A DNA stretch of 58,446 nt from contig NZ_JAENRY010000010.1 of NCBI RefSeq assembly GCF_016612545.1, positions 1-58,446 of the forward strand. The letters run 5' to 3'. The position numbers and the translations under genes were made by a program. This stretch comes from Streptomyces sp. MBT65 (GTDB lineage: Bacteria; Actinomycetota; Actinomycetes; Streptomycetales; Streptomycetaceae). This document shows, piece after piece, positions 15,668 to 24,176 of the stretch (the stretch's first letter is position 1; each line of letters opens with the position of its first letter). Under the pieces are notes generated by a model. That model saw nothing but the letters and a program-made list of their open reading frames with translations, was not told the DNA's origin and did no database searches.

Positions 15668-16878
15668 CGGTGCGGGGACCCCTCCGTGAGGGGCAATGTG
15701 GCCGTCGTCTGCCACCCTCCACCAGGCCGGGGACCGGCCTCGATCCGGCCGCCGAACAGGGACGCGCGCTCGCGCATCCCGGTGATGCCGTGCCCGGTCG
15801 CCTCTTCGGGCCGGGGCAGCGGCAGGGGGTTCGTGAGTGCCTCGATGCCGTCGTCGCGAACGGTGATGTCGATACAGGTACGGGTGGACCGTATGTCCAC
15901 CGTGACATGGCGGGCCTCGCGGGCGTGCTTGAGGATGTTCTTGAGGGACTCCTGGACGATCCGGTACACGGCGAGCTGCACGGTGGCAGCGACCGTGTCC
16001 AGGCCGTCCGACATGGTCAGCCGGACCTCGGGACCCGCCGAGCGCACCGCGGCGACCAGGGTCGCGAGGTCGCCCACTCCCGGTTGGGGGGACAGTTCGG
16101 CGCGGTCGCCGGTGCGCAGGACGCCGAGCATGCGGTGCATCTCGTCGAGGGCTTGACGGCCGACCTCCGAGGCCTGTGCAATCGCGTCGCGTTGCCTGCC
16201 CGGCGGACCGATGGCGACGGCCGCGTCATTGAGGGTGATCATGACCGAGATGCTGTGCGCCACGACATCGTGCATCTCCCGGGCGATACGCGCCCGCTCC
16301 AGCGCGACCGCGATCTGGGCGCGCGCGTCGCGGTCACGCTCCGCGCTCTCGGCGCGCTCCCAGATGGAGGCGACGTAGGCCCGGCGGGTCCTGGTGTACA
16401 CGCCGAGCAGCCAGGAAGCGGCGACGGTCACGCTGAGCAGGAACCCGCCGAACCAGATGTTGTCCGGATGCCAGCGGATCGTGGCCAGCACCACTCCGAG
16501 CTGCGCACCGCACGCCAGAGCCGCGAGAATCCGCACCGGGGTCTCGCTCAGGCCGAGCAGGAACAGCGCGACCAGGACGGCCAGATCGCCGACCGCGGGC
16601 ACGCCGTACAGCCACTGCGTGAAGCTGACAATCCCGAGGAGCAGGACAGCCGCGACCGGTCGGCGCCGGCACAGCACCAAGGGCGCGGCCAGCGCGAGAT
16701 CCCATCCGGCCGCGCCCAGGGCCTGGTGTTCGAACAGGCCTTTGTGCACCCCGTCCAGCAGCGCCGATGCGGCCGCGAAGCCACCGGCCAGCGCCACGTC
16801 CATGCGGAGTGACCGGTGGTCGTGACGTCGCGGCAGCCGCGGCCGTCGTCCCGGGACCACCGGTCGACCCGCCTTCAC
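15664..16878 (-). CDS. NarL-group sensor histidine kinase
   Basis: 404 aa from GTG 16878. About five membrane helices occupy the N-terminal 150 residues with little extracytoplasmic loop, which suggests intramembrane sensing. HisKA_3 dimerisation region: ARIAREMHDVVAHSISVMI, with the phosphorylated His in MHDVVAH. The ATPase domain has YRIVQESLKNILKHA (N box) and GHGITGMRERASLFGG (G box). It lies 9 bases after the ABC permease and overlaps the response regulator, its cognate partner. Confidence 0.92.
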   Translation of the reverse strand: MKAGRPVVPGRRPRLPRRHDHRSLRMDVALAGGFAAASALLDGVHKGLFEHQALGAAGWDLALAAPLVLCRRRPVAAVLLLGIVSFTQWLYGVPAVGDLAVLVALFLLGLSETPVRILAALACGAQLGVVLATIRWHPDNIWFGGFLLSVTVAASWLLGVYTRTRRAYVASIWERAESAERDRDARAQIAVALERARIAREMHDVVAHSISVMITLNDAAVAIGPPGRQRDAIAQASEVGRQALDEMHRMLGVLRTGDRAELSPQPGVGDLATLVAAVRSAGPEVRLTMSDGLDTVAATVQLAVYRIVQESLKNILKHAREARHVTVDIRSTRTCIDITVRDDGIEALTNPLPLPRPEEATGHGITGMRERASLFGGRIEAGPRPGGGWQTTATLPLTEGSPHR

Positions 16879-16887
16879 TCGCGCTCC

Positions 16888-17730
16888 CTACACGTCACGG
16901 CGACGCAGCAGGGCCGCGGCGCTCACGAGCGCCCCCACCGTCCAGGCGAGGAGGACGGACAGCCCGGTGCCGGGACTGAGGGTGTGGTCCTGATGAAGGC
17001 TCGTGATGAAGCTTTCCCCGGCGTTGCTGGGCAGGTATTCCGCCACGTCCTTGCCCCAGTTTCCCAGCAGCTCGCCGAAGATGATCGGCACGACCAGGAT
17101 CAGGCCCAGGAAGGTGACCAGTGCGCCCGGCGTGTTGCGTACGAGCCAGCCCACCGCACCGCCGAGCACTCCGATGAGCGTCAGGTACAGGGCGGTGCCG
17201 AAGACCGCCCGGGGCACACCGGGATCGGTCAGGGAATATCCGGCGCGGTAGTGCGAGAGCAACCCCTGCGAAGACAGGAAGGCCACGAGGACCGCCACGG
17301 TCATGGCCACCCCGACCACGGCGACGAACACCATCGCCTTGGCCCATACAGTGGGCAGCCGCGTGGGTATTGCCGCGAACGTCGAGCGGATCATGCCCGT
17401 GCTGTACTCACCCGAGACCACCAGTACCCCGAGCGAGCCGATCAGCAGCTGGGCCAGGAGAAAGCCCTGCATCGTCGACGACGGAGCGAGATCCTCCGGT
17501 TGGATACTGGGCGTCACATGCCTGGTGTTCCAGGCGACGATGAGCCCGATGCCCGTCAGAGCGACCACGGCCGCCGCCAGAATGACCCAACTCGACCTCA
17601 GCGTACGTAACTTGATCCACTCCGAGACCACCGCACGCGGCACGGACACGGGTTCGCTGTGCACCTCCGAGCGCACAGGCCCCGCCGCCTGTCCGGCACC
17701 CGCCTCGCCGGCCAGCGTTCCCACGCTCAT
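16888..17730 (-). CDS. ABC-2 type transporter permease
   Basis: 280 aa. The N-terminal region carries EWIKLRTLRSSWVILAAAVV, a pattern typical of actinobacterial ABC-2 permeases, followed by about six membrane segments (for example AKAMVFVAVVGVAMTVAVLV, ALYLTLIGVLGGAVGWLV and FLGLILVVPIIFGELLG). It forms an exporter with the ATPase encoded immediately upstream; the genes overlap by four bases (ATGA). Substrate is unknown; peptide antibiotics or lipids are typical for this arrangement. Confidence 0.9.
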   Translation of the reverse strand: MSVGTLAGEAGAGQAAGPVRSEVHSEPVSVPRAVVSEWIKLRTLRSSWVILAAAVVALTGIGLIVAWNTRHVTPSIQPEDLAPSSTMQGFLLAQLLIGSLGVLVVSGEYSTGMIRSTFAAIPTRLPTVWAKAMVFVAVVGVAMTVAVLVAFLSSQGLLSHYRAGYSLTDPGVPRAVFGTALYLTLIGVLGGAVGWLVRNTPGALVTFLGLILVVPIIFGELLGNWGKDVAEYLPSNAGESFITSLHQDHTLSPGTGLSVLLAWTVGALVSAAALLRRRDV

Positions 17731-18641
17731 GCCGCCTCCTTCGCACGGTACTCCACGGAGTCCTCGGTGAGCGCCATGTAAGCCTCCTCCAACGACCCCG
17801 TCCGGGGGGCCAGTTCGTACAGGGTGACCTCGGCCTTGCGCGCCACCGTCCCTATGTCGTCGCTGGTCAGTCCTTCGACCTCGAAGGTCCCGGACTCACC
17901 CGCGTCGTGCACGATCGCGCCCTCGCGCGCCAGGAGTTCGCTAAGGGTGCCTGCCTCAGGCGATCGCACCCGAACCCGCTCGGCGCCCGAGTCGGCGATG
18001 AAGGAGGCCATCGACTGGTCACGCAGCAGTCGGCCGCGCCCCATCACGATCACATGATCGGCGGTCACAGCCATCTCGCTCATCAGATGGGACGACAGCA
18101 AGACCGTCCGTCCTTCGGCGGCGAGTTCCCGCAGCAGGAAGCGGATCCAGCGGATCCCGTCGGGATCGAGACCATTGACCGGTTCATCGAGGATGAGGAT
18201 CTCCGGATCGGCCAGGAGGGCCGACGCGATGCCCAGCCGCTGCCCCATGCCGAGCGAGAAACGGCCGGCGCGTCGGCCGGCGGCCTCCTCGAGCCCCACG
18301 ATGCCCAGGACCTCGTCCACCCGCTGCCGGCCGATCCCGGCGGTCGCGGCCTGGGCGAGCAGGTGACCGCGGGCCGACCTGCCGGGGTGGATGGCGCGTG
18401 CCTCCAGAAGCGCGCCCACCGCCTTCAGCGGCCGTTCGTGCCGGCTGAAATGGCGCCCGTTCACGGTCACCGTTCCCGAGGTCGGGGCGTCCATTCCCAT
18501 GATCAACCGCATGGTTGTGGACTTGCCGGCCCCGTTGGGCCCCAGAAAGCCGGTGACAACGCCCGGCCGAACCGTAAAGGTCAGGTCCTGCACTGCCGCC
18601 TTGTCGCCATATCGCTTGGTCAGTGCCTCAGCTTCAATCAT
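17727..18641 (-). CDS. ABC transporter ATP-binding protein (ABC-2 exporter)
   Basis: 304 aa from ATG 18641 with GGAGG seven bases upstream. Walker A is GPNGAGKST near residue 35, the signature FSLGMGQRLGIA (variant of LSGGQ), Walker B ILILDEPVNGLDPDG, and switch His in LLSSHLMSEMA. A C-terminal DUF4162-like segment follows. It is the first gene of a four-gene operon with the permease, sensor kinase and response regulator, a layout known for drug- or envelope-stress-induced exporters. Confidence 0.93.
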   Translation of the reverse strand: MIEAEALTKRYGDKAAVQDLTFTVRPGVVTGFLGPNGAGKSTTMRLIMGMDAPTSGTVTVNGRHFSRHERPLKAVGALLEARAIHPGRSARGHLLAQAATAGIGRQRVDEVLGIVGLEEAAGRRAGRFSLGMGQRLGIASALLADPEILILDEPVNGLDPDGIRWIRFLLRELAAEGRTVLLSSHLMSEMAVTADHVIVMGRGRLLRDQSMASFIADSGAERVRVRSPEAGTLSELLAREGAIVHDAGESGTFEVEGLTSDDIGTVARKAEVTLYELAPRTGSLEEAYMALTEDSVEYRAKEAA

Positions 18642-18965
18642 GCAATCCTCCGTGGCGCGGTTTCCTGCACGCTATCCACGGGGCCGGTCACTGCACGTCC
18701 CCCACCTGGCGCGACTTCCGCGCTCTGGACCTCATCCGGTCGGACGAGCCGCATACTCCAGTGGTAGAAGGCCAGCCAGACTTCGTCGCCGACAGCCGTC
18801 TCGGCCTACGCAAAACCCTGACTGTCCATCCCCTGGGTCAGAGCCCGGTCCCGGCCTTCGAATCAAGACTGGCAAGCTCATCGCGCTCGCCGTGGCGTGA
18901 GGGGGAGCGGTGCAGGGACGGCAGTCGTCCGACACGACCACCGAACTCCGACCGGCGTGGGTACG
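18642..18965. other. Leader of the ABC/two-component operon and non-coding remnant DNA
   Basis: The first 70 bases, read on the minus strand, must hold the promoter of the ABC operon; I cannot pick out a convincing -35/-10 pair. The rest has an open forward frame (RLGLRKTLTVHPLGQ) with no ribosome binding site or known domain, probably eroded coding sequence. Confidence 0.3.
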
Positions 18966-19323
18966 ACGCCCACCAGGCTTCCGGCACGAGGCCGTCGTCG
19001 AAGAAGACGAGCTCATCGGCGACCTCGCGGGCGAGAGACAGTGCGTGGGTGACCACGAGCGCCGTCACGCCGTCGGCGGCGACGGCGCGCATGACGTCCA
19101 GGACCTCGCCGACGAGTTCCGGGCCGAGCGCCGATGTCGGCTCGTCGCACAACATCAGCTTGGGCCGCATGGCCAGGGCGCGGGCGATGGCGACTCTCTG
19201 CTGACGGCCGCCGGACAGACGGGCGGGGCAGGCGTCCCGCCGGTCGGCCAGGCCGACCCAGTCCAGCAGCGCCATCGCCCCCTCGGTGGTCTCGGCCCGG
19301 GATCGCCCCGCGCCGACCGGCGA
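18966..19323 (-). pseudogene. Amino-acid ABC ATPase, C-terminal half, decayed
   Basis: Starting at SPVGAGRSRAETTEGAMALL, the frame runs through LSGGRQQRVAIARALAMRP, Walker B LMLCDEPTSALGPEL and VVTHALSLAREVADELVFFD. It mirrors the intact ATPase at 11907 almost residue for residue over this span. Walker A is missing, the Asp after Walker B in SALD has become Gly, the switch region lost its Glu, and the C-terminus runs into unrelated sequence. It must be non-functional. Confidence 0.8.
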
Positions 19324-19429
19324 CGGCCACCGCAGCCCCTGTCCTTGACCTTTCCGGTCCGGACACATCCGTCGTCCCCGCCCACCGAATCGTCGACGGC
19401 GACACCGGCCCGGCCGCCCGCTGATCCCG

Positions 19430-19600
19430 ATGAAGACCGACCGGCGCGTCACCCACCGCACGATCCATTGGCCCGCGTTCCCCGACACCTTTCGGGAGAA
19501 GATGCGGCTGACGTCCTCGGCCTCGGTCAACGGCGACCTGCCGTCGGCGTTCCTGCGCGAGCGCCGCTCGATCACCGCCCCTGTGACCGGCTGGGACCGG
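19430..19600 (+). pseudogene. Possible tyrosine-recombinase/integrase remnant
   Basis: The forward frame from ATG 19430 gives VTHRTIHWPAFPDTFREKMR followed by LPSAFLRERRS. This resembles the N-terminal SAM-like region of some Streptomyces tyrosine recombinases (IHW.AFP.T.RE..RL....NG.LP..FL..R). The frame then degenerates into low-complexity sequence, and no catalytic Arg-His-Arg-Tyr domain is present. The match is from memory of the family's style, so it is tentative. Confidence 0.35.
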
Positions 19601-19941
19601 CTGACGGGACGTGCTGCCGGCGCAGGAGCATCCCTGCTGGCCGCCACAGGGCGATGGCCAGGCCGAGGCCGAGCGGGATCTGCAGGAACTGCTGGATCAC
19701 CGGCGGCCCGGGCTCGTCCCCCACGCCTGAGCGGGGCACGGCCCTGGGGATCGACGGTCACCGTGTAAGTGCCGCCCACCACCTACTTCCAGCCTATGAG
19801 CGCGTTCACTTCGAACGGAGCAAGCGGTGGGCCGTCGAGGACGGTGACTGTGCAGAGGCGCGCGCTGTCACCTATGCCGTCGCCTGCGGACCACTGAATC
19901 CGTCGGACCCTGACGTGTTCGGTACGCCCGCGCTGGTGCAG
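19601..19941. other. Decayed DNA without a gene
   Basis: Read on the minus strand, fragments such as VIQQFLQIPLGLGLAIALWR and GTYTVTVDPQGRAPL are in different frames and look like pieces of lost genes. No intact frame, repeat or hairpin stands out. Confidence 0.3.
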
Positions 19942-20229
19942 TCACTGCTGATCCAGCTCCTTGTTCTGGAGGAACAGCACCCCGACGACGCACACCGCGC
20001 ACAGCAGCCACCGGAGGTCCAAGTACCAACACGAGCACAGGAGTACGCAGCCGAGGAGGATCGCCAGCGCGCACAACGCGTCGATCCACTGGGCATACGC
20101 GACGAAGGCCGTGCGCACGATCAAACGCACGATCGCCCACAGCACCACCGCAGCGCCCGTGCTCGCGGCGCCCACCAGCGCCCGCCGCCCCACGCTTGTC
20201 CGCCCTGCGCCTGCTTCCTCCGCGCTCAC
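19942..20229 (-). CDS. Small hypothetical membrane protein
   Basis: 95 aa from GTG 20229 with AGGGGTGA just upstream; the frame extends to 20307. Three hydrophobic segments are visible: ALVGAASTGAAVVLWAIVRL, WIDALCALAILLGCVLLCSC and WLLCAVCVVGVLFL. It ends in a polar NKELDQQ tail. Cys is unusually frequent (six in about 45 residues). I recognise no family. It stands alone in a decayed region, so it may itself be a fragment. Confidence 0.5.
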   Translation of the reverse strand: MSAEEAGAGRTSVGRRALVGAASTGAAVVLWAIVRLIVRTAFVAYAQWIDALCALAILLGCVLLCSCWYLDLRWLLCAVCVVGVLFLQNKELDQQ

Positions 20230-20377
20230 CCTCACCCCTGCTCTCGACGAATCCGCCGACCTGGTGGTGCACGCACTCAATGTATGGATTGTTGAACGAT
20301 CCTTCAATAGAATGGCTCAACATCCTGTCCTCTGGTTCGCGGACGCGGAACGGCAACCAACCGGAGGGCAGCAGGAG

Positions 20378-20626
20378 ATGAGCTGGTATCAGTTCGAACA
20401 GGTCGACGACCTCGGGCGGATCCTGTTCTGCGACGACCCCGCGCTGCAGCTCGAGTGCGTGCTGGGGGGCCTGGAGACCGCGCAAGGCACAGTCACCCTC
20501 GATCCCGCACAGACACCCCGCCTGCCCACCGATCTCTTCGAGTTCAGGCATGCCCGGGGCATGGGCTACTTCGGGTACGTCGTGCCGAAGAGAGCCTCGC
20601 TCGACGAGATACCCGAGGAGCCGTAG
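20378..20626 (+). CDS. Hypothetical protein, probable 5' part of a split gene
   Basis: 82 aa from ATG 20378 (MSWYQFEQVDDLGRILFCDD), with GCAGGAG abutting the start. It ends at a TAG (20624-20626) right after EIPEEP. The same frame continues open through IEGAILFG into the next hypothetical protein. Restoring a sense codon at the TAG would give one protein of about 213 aa. No known domain; mixed alpha/beta composition, cytoplasmic. Confidence 0.5.
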   Translation: MSWYQFEQVDDLGRILFCDDPALQLECVLGGLETAQGTVTLDPAQTPRLPTDLFEFRHARGMGYFGYVVPKRASLDEIPEEP

Positions 20627-20650
20627 ATCGAAGGCGCCATCCTGTTCGGC

Positions 20651-21019
20651 ATGAGGCGCCTACCGCCCGACGTCTACTGCGACCTGCCCTGGATCCCCGG
20701 ATGGGAGCTGCACGAGATACCCGATGAACAGCCAAAACTGGCGCAGTGCTACGGATACACGTACTCCCGGCTGGAACTGCGGACGCCCGACGGCGAGATC
20801 TACTCCCGGACCTGGGTCCCGCACGACCCCGAGTGGACGGCCGCCGCCCGGCGTCACGGCTACGTCGTGTGCCTGTGCGGCGTAGAACTGGGGATCCGCG
20901 CACCGTACGCGACGACGGACGGCAAGCACACCCCGCACATGCGCTACGAGGCCTTCCGCCGCGGATGCGCGCTGGGCCTGACCGTCGGCGGGCTCGTCGC
21001 CTCCGTCGACCACCGGTGA
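20651..21019 (+). CDS. Hypothetical protein, probable 3' part of a split gene
   Basis: 122 aa from ATG 20651 if translated separately, but no ribosome binding site precedes it and the frame is continuous with the upstream piece across one TAG. It contains YCDLPWIPGWELHEIPDEQP, TYSRLELRTPDGEIYSRTW and VCLCGVELGIRAPYATTDG, then an Arg/Gly-rich end. Codon bias is normal, suggesting the nonsense change is recent. Function unknown. Confidence 0.5.
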   Translation: MRRLPPDVYCDLPWIPGWELHEIPDEQPKLAQCYGYTYSRLELRTPDGEIYSRTWVPHDPEWTAAARRHGYVVCLCGVELGIRAPYATTDGKHTPHMRYEAFRRGCALGLTVGGLVASVDHR

Positions 21020-21122
21020 CACACAACACTGAACCGGCATCCATCGAGTACGAACCGGCCGTGACCCGGCGTCCGAGCGGACCCTGCGGACGAGACGGTT
21101 CATCGGCAGCAGGCACCTCACC

Positions 21123-21344
21123 GTGCGCCTCGCCCCGGCGTGCGCACGCGGCTGCTCACTTCAACTGCGCCCGCACGAACCGGCCGATCGCATTGTGGCC
21201 GAGGCCCAGGTGTCCGGTACCGGCGACTGGCAGATGGGGTCCTTGCCTCTCAAACACAAGGTCACCGGATCGCACGACCTCTACGTCGTGGTGAAGGGCG
21301 CCGGCCGGGTGGCCGCGCTGGACCGGCTGACCATCAGACCCTGA
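21123..21344 (+). pseudogene. CBM6-like carbohydrate-binding tail fragment
   Basis: The final 55 codons read IVAEAQVSGTGDWQMGSLPL, VTGSHDLYVVVKG and AALDRLTIRP. This is the ending pattern of CBM6-type beta-sandwich modules (TGDW-VTG.HDLY.V..G-..L). The front of the module and any catalytic domain are missing. It lies beside a carbohydrate-enzyme cluster and probably derives from a deleted secreted hydrolase. Confidence 0.55.
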
Positions 21345-21371
21345 CCAGCGGTGCGGGAACGCGTGCGGATC

Positions 21372-21411
21372 GCCGGCTCCGGGGCAGGCCCCATGGACCG
21401 CCTCGGAGCCG
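21372..21411 (-). terminator. Stem-loop after the GH95-like gene
   Basis: CCGGCTCCG (21372-21380) pairs with CGGAGCCGG (21403-21411) around a 22-base loop that itself contains GGGGC/GGCCCC. It lies 27 bases past the stop codon of the GH95-like gene on its downstream side. Confidence 0.45.
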
Positions 21412-21437
21412 GTGACGGGCTCGCGCTGCCGTGTCCC

Positions 21438-23777
21438 CTACGGCAGCCCCCAGGGCGCCCCCGACTCACTGACGGCAACGGGCGCGATGACGAGATCGGG
21501 ACGGGAACCGGCGTGGACCAGCACCTCACGGCCTCGGGGAAGGTCGATGGCGAGGGTGCCGTCGCCCAGTTCGTGGGTGTGGGCGGGAGTGCCGTCGTCC
21601 AGGAGGACGGTGAGGGTCCCGGCGAGGCCGTGCCGGAGCTTGAGCGGCTCCCCCGCCAGGCTCCTGATCCTGATGAACCGGGTCACCCCGGCCTTTCGCA
21701 CGGCGCTGACCAGGAAGGCGCCCTGGGTGCGGAAGTCGTGCAGCGTGGCGTCCGCCCAGGAGGACGGGACGGCCGGGAAGACACGGATCACGCCACCCCA
21801 GCTCTGGCAGAACATGTCGTGCAGGGACTGCGAGGCGGACAGCGGCGTCTCGATGACCGGACCGGCCTCGGTGTAGTGCGTGTTGGCACGGCAGGGGTAG
21901 CGCGTGGTGGGATCGAAGAACTTCCGCAGGTACGTGATCGCGGTGTCCCCGTCACCGGTCATCGCGTACATGGAGGCGGCCCCGGTGTAGCTGTAGCCCC
22001 GGTGGGCGCCGGTCAGCGCGTGCCAGTGGGTCACCGACTTCGCGATCAGGTCGCGGCTGCCGGGCTGGTCCCAGTTCACGAGATACAGCGGATACACCAT
22101 CAGCAGGTGCGAGTAGTGGCGGTGGGACTGCGCGTACGGGGTGTCGGCGCCGATCATGAAGCCGTTGTCGTCGACCGGGTACGGCGTGAGCCTGGCCAGC
22201 GTCTCCTGCCACCGTGGAATCAACTCGTCGTCGACTGCCAGCAGTTCGGCGGACTCGATGAGCGTCTGGCAGCCCCATCGGATCAGGGCCAGGTCGTAGT
22301 TCGTGTCCTGGGGCGGCACGACGGGGTATTCGGGCGAGAGCGTGCTGGGCAGGTGGAGCCTGCCGTCGCTGCCCGGGGTGAGGAAGTGCAGGTAGTAGTT
22401 GATCGCCCGGCGCAGCACGGGATAGATCGTGTCGCGCAGCAGCGCCTTGTCCATGGAGTGCCGGTAGGACAGCCACACGTTGTGCAGCGCCCAGGTGAGG
22501 TCGCCGGTCTCGGCGCCCGTTCCCGGTCGGCCCACTTCACGGTTGGCGAACATGTCGGAGCTGCGGCCGATGCCGGAGCTGTCCGCCCGGTAGGCGGTGG
22601 GCACGTTGGCGGCGAGCTGTTCCTGGTTCTGCCGCAGGGTGGTGGCGAGCGCGTCCAACTCCGGGTGGTTGAAGCCGTGGATGAGCCAGTACTCCAACTG
22701 CACGTTGAGGTTCCACCAGACCGCGGGCCAGGGCGTGGGCTCCAGCCACGGCCCGGAGGTGGCCATGACGGGTCCGCCGGAGCGGCTGGCGGAGGCGACC
22801 TTGTAGAGCTGGATCCAGTGGAAGCTCTGCAGGCGCTGGTCGGGGAACGAGACGAAGCTCTTGCGGTAGAACGCGTGCCACCACCGGGTGTGCCGTCGCC
22901 TGAGGGTGCTGTACGAGGCCGCGCGCCGGAGATTGCGCAACGAAGCGGCCTCGGCTGCGGTGTCGGAGGGCGAGCTGTGTCCGACGCTGAGCAGCAGGTC
23001 GTGGCCGTTGCGGCGGTAGGCGGTGGCGGTCTGGCCGCCGGTGAGGGGCTGGAGCACCTGCTGGGTGCCGTCGGCCGAAGTCCGGGTGGTCCAGGGCGGG
23101 TTGACGGTGTAGCCCGCGGGCGGAGCTTCGCTGATGCGCCGGGGGCTGAGTGCTTCCTCGGGGTGGAAGGTCCAGGTGACCCGTTCGTCGCCGGCCGCCG
23201 TCACACGGGCGGCGAAGACCTCGTCGTGGATGAGGGCGGAGAGGGTGAGCGTGCCCGCGGTGGTGGTGACGGTACCGGTGAGCTCGGCGTTCCACAGGCT
23301 CAGCCGCCAGTCGACGGAGGTGATGGTGCCGACCGGTTCGAGTGTGAGGTGGCCGACCGGCAGCCGGCAGGTGCCCCAGCCGCTGCCGAACTCGGGCCGG
23401 TGGTCCTGGACCCGGCCGTGCTGAACGGTGAAGCGGATCTGGTTGGCGCCCGGCTCCTGGTACACCATGCTGCCGAGCTGGCCGTCCCCCAGGAACGGTC
23501 CCTCGTGCCAGAGGGTGGGCAGTCTGCTCCACAACAGGTCCTGGCCCCGCAAAAACTCTTCCCAGGCTCCGTCGGCACGCATGGTGTCACGGAGTTTCCA
23601 AGGACTCCTCCGGGCCCGGGCCGCCGGCACGACGTCGGCCGCCCCCTCCGCTCGTAGCGGCTCGTCGGCGTGGGCCGTCCCGCCGGGCAGGGCCGCGGCC
23701 GCGGCTCCTCCCAACGCGGTGCCGAGTAAGACTCTGCGAGGCAGTGGCGAGTGCTTCCCCGGCTGCGAGGTCATCAT
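21438..23777 (-). CDS. Secreted GH95-like glycoside hydrolase
   Basis: 779 aa. A Tat-type signal (LPRRVLLGTALGGAAAAALP, cut after AHA) directs export. An N-terminal beta-sandwich (FLGDGQLGSMVYQEP and a WRLSLWNAELTGTVTT region) precedes an (alpha/alpha)6 barrel with WWNLNVQLEYWLIHGFNHPE and SHRHYSHLLMVYPLYLVNWD. The C-terminal beta domain has MFCQSWGGVIRVFPAVPSSW. This is the GH95 (alpha-fucosidase / alpha-galactosidase) layout, although an exact substrate cannot be stated. A strong promoter and operator precede it. Confidence 0.75.
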   Translation of the reverse strand: MMTSQPGKHSPLPRRVLLGTALGGAAAAALPGGTAHADEPLRAEGAADVVPAARARRSPWKLRDTMRADGAWEEFLRGQDLLWSRLPTLWHEGPFLGDGQLGSMVYQEPGANQIRFTVQHGRVQDHRPEFGSGWGTCRLPVGHLTLEPVGTITSVDWRLSLWNAELTGTVTTTAGTLTLSALIHDEVFAARVTAAGDERVTWTFHPEEALSPRRISEAPPAGYTVNPPWTTRTSADGTQQVLQPLTGGQTATAYRRNGHDLLLSVGHSSPSDTAAEAASLRNLRRAASYSTLRRRHTRWWHAFYRKSFVSFPDQRLQSFHWIQLYKVASASRSGGPVMATSGPWLEPTPWPAVWWNLNVQLEYWLIHGFNHPELDALATTLRQNQEQLAANVPTAYRADSSGIGRSSDMFANREVGRPGTGAETGDLTWALHNVWLSYRHSMDKALLRDTIYPVLRRAINYYLHFLTPGSDGRLHLPSTLSPEYPVVPPQDTNYDLALIRWGCQTLIESAELLAVDDELIPRWQETLARLTPYPVDDNGFMIGADTPYAQSHRHYSHLLMVYPLYLVNWDQPGSRDLIAKSVTHWHALTGAHRGYSYTGAASMYAMTGDGDTAITYLRKFFDPTTRYPCRANTHYTEAGPVIETPLSASQSLHDMFCQSWGGVIRVFPAVPSSWADATLHDFRTQGAFLVSAVRKAGVTRFIRIRSLAGEPLKLRHGLAGTLTVLLDDGTPAHTHELGDGTLAIDLPRGREVLVHAGSRPDLVIAPVAVSESGAPWGLP

Positions 23778-23800
23778 CGTCCTCCAGAACTGGCGGTCAG

Positions 23801-23818
23801 TGATACATCGGGTGTATC
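23801..23818. promoter_or_regulatory. Operator ahead of the GH95-like gene
   Basis: GATACA (23802-23807), TCGGG, TGTATC (23813-23818) is a perfect 6-base palindrome. It lies just downstream of the minus-strand -10 box, where a bound repressor would block initiation. Read on the minus strand, its centre is CACCCGATGTATC, matching the sites at 23947 and 27281. Confidence 0.6.
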
Positions 23819-23822
23819 GAGG

Positions 23823-23851
23823 AACCTAGGCATGCCTCTGGCGCCTGTCAA
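23823..23851 (-). promoter_or_regulatory. Promoter of the GH95-like gene
   Basis: On the minus strand, TTGACA (complement of 23846-23851) and TAGGTT (complement of 23823-23828) are separated by exactly 17 bases, close to the housekeeping sigma consensus. The start codon lies 45 bases further on. Confidence 0.65.
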
Positions 23852-23946
23852 TGACCGCAACCGATGGCCCTTCCTACCGAACGAGCTTCTAACTCCGGCC
23901 ACTTGGGAAGAAGCGCATGCATCCACGACCCCACCCCAAGTTCTTG

Positions 23947-23963
23947 ACTCATCCGATGTATTG
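23947..23963. promoter_or_regulatory. Operator copy ahead of the jelly-roll protein gene
   Basis: ACTCATCCGATGTATTG shares the CATCCGATG core with the site ahead of the alpha-galactosidase gene and GATGTAT with the GH95-like site. It overlaps TTGACT (23944-23949), a plausible -35 box facing the gene at 24177. A convincing -10 box is not visible. Confidence 0.5.
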
Positions 23964-24176
23964 CGGTTTCCTGCGTTCGCGTTCCGCACCGCTCGTTCCG
24001 CATCCGGCCCACGGCTGACCCCCACCAGAAGGACGGCGCCCCATGCGCACAGCACGGGCAGCGTCGTCGCGCTGGACGACTCGATCACCGACGGGTACGG
24101 ACATCCGTCCCGGACGCCGACCCACAGGCGACGGCCGCCAGGATCAACCTCCACTCCCCCACCGAAAGGACACCCC

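Noticed and set aside
13665..15908. A 747-aa minus-strand frame across oxygenase, IS110 remnant and response regulator
   Set aside because: It is a chance open frame in GC-rich DNA; it crosses two well-supported genes in other frames and shows no domain.
21351..23657. A 768-aa plus-strand frame opposite the GH95-like gene
   Set aside because: Val/Gly/Asp-rich antisense composition without domain; the minus-strand gene has signal peptide, barrel and promoter.
23146..24176. CRISPR-like or tandem-repeat array
   Set aside because: I looked for regularly spaced repeats here and elsewhere in the window; only the isolated operator-like motifs were found.
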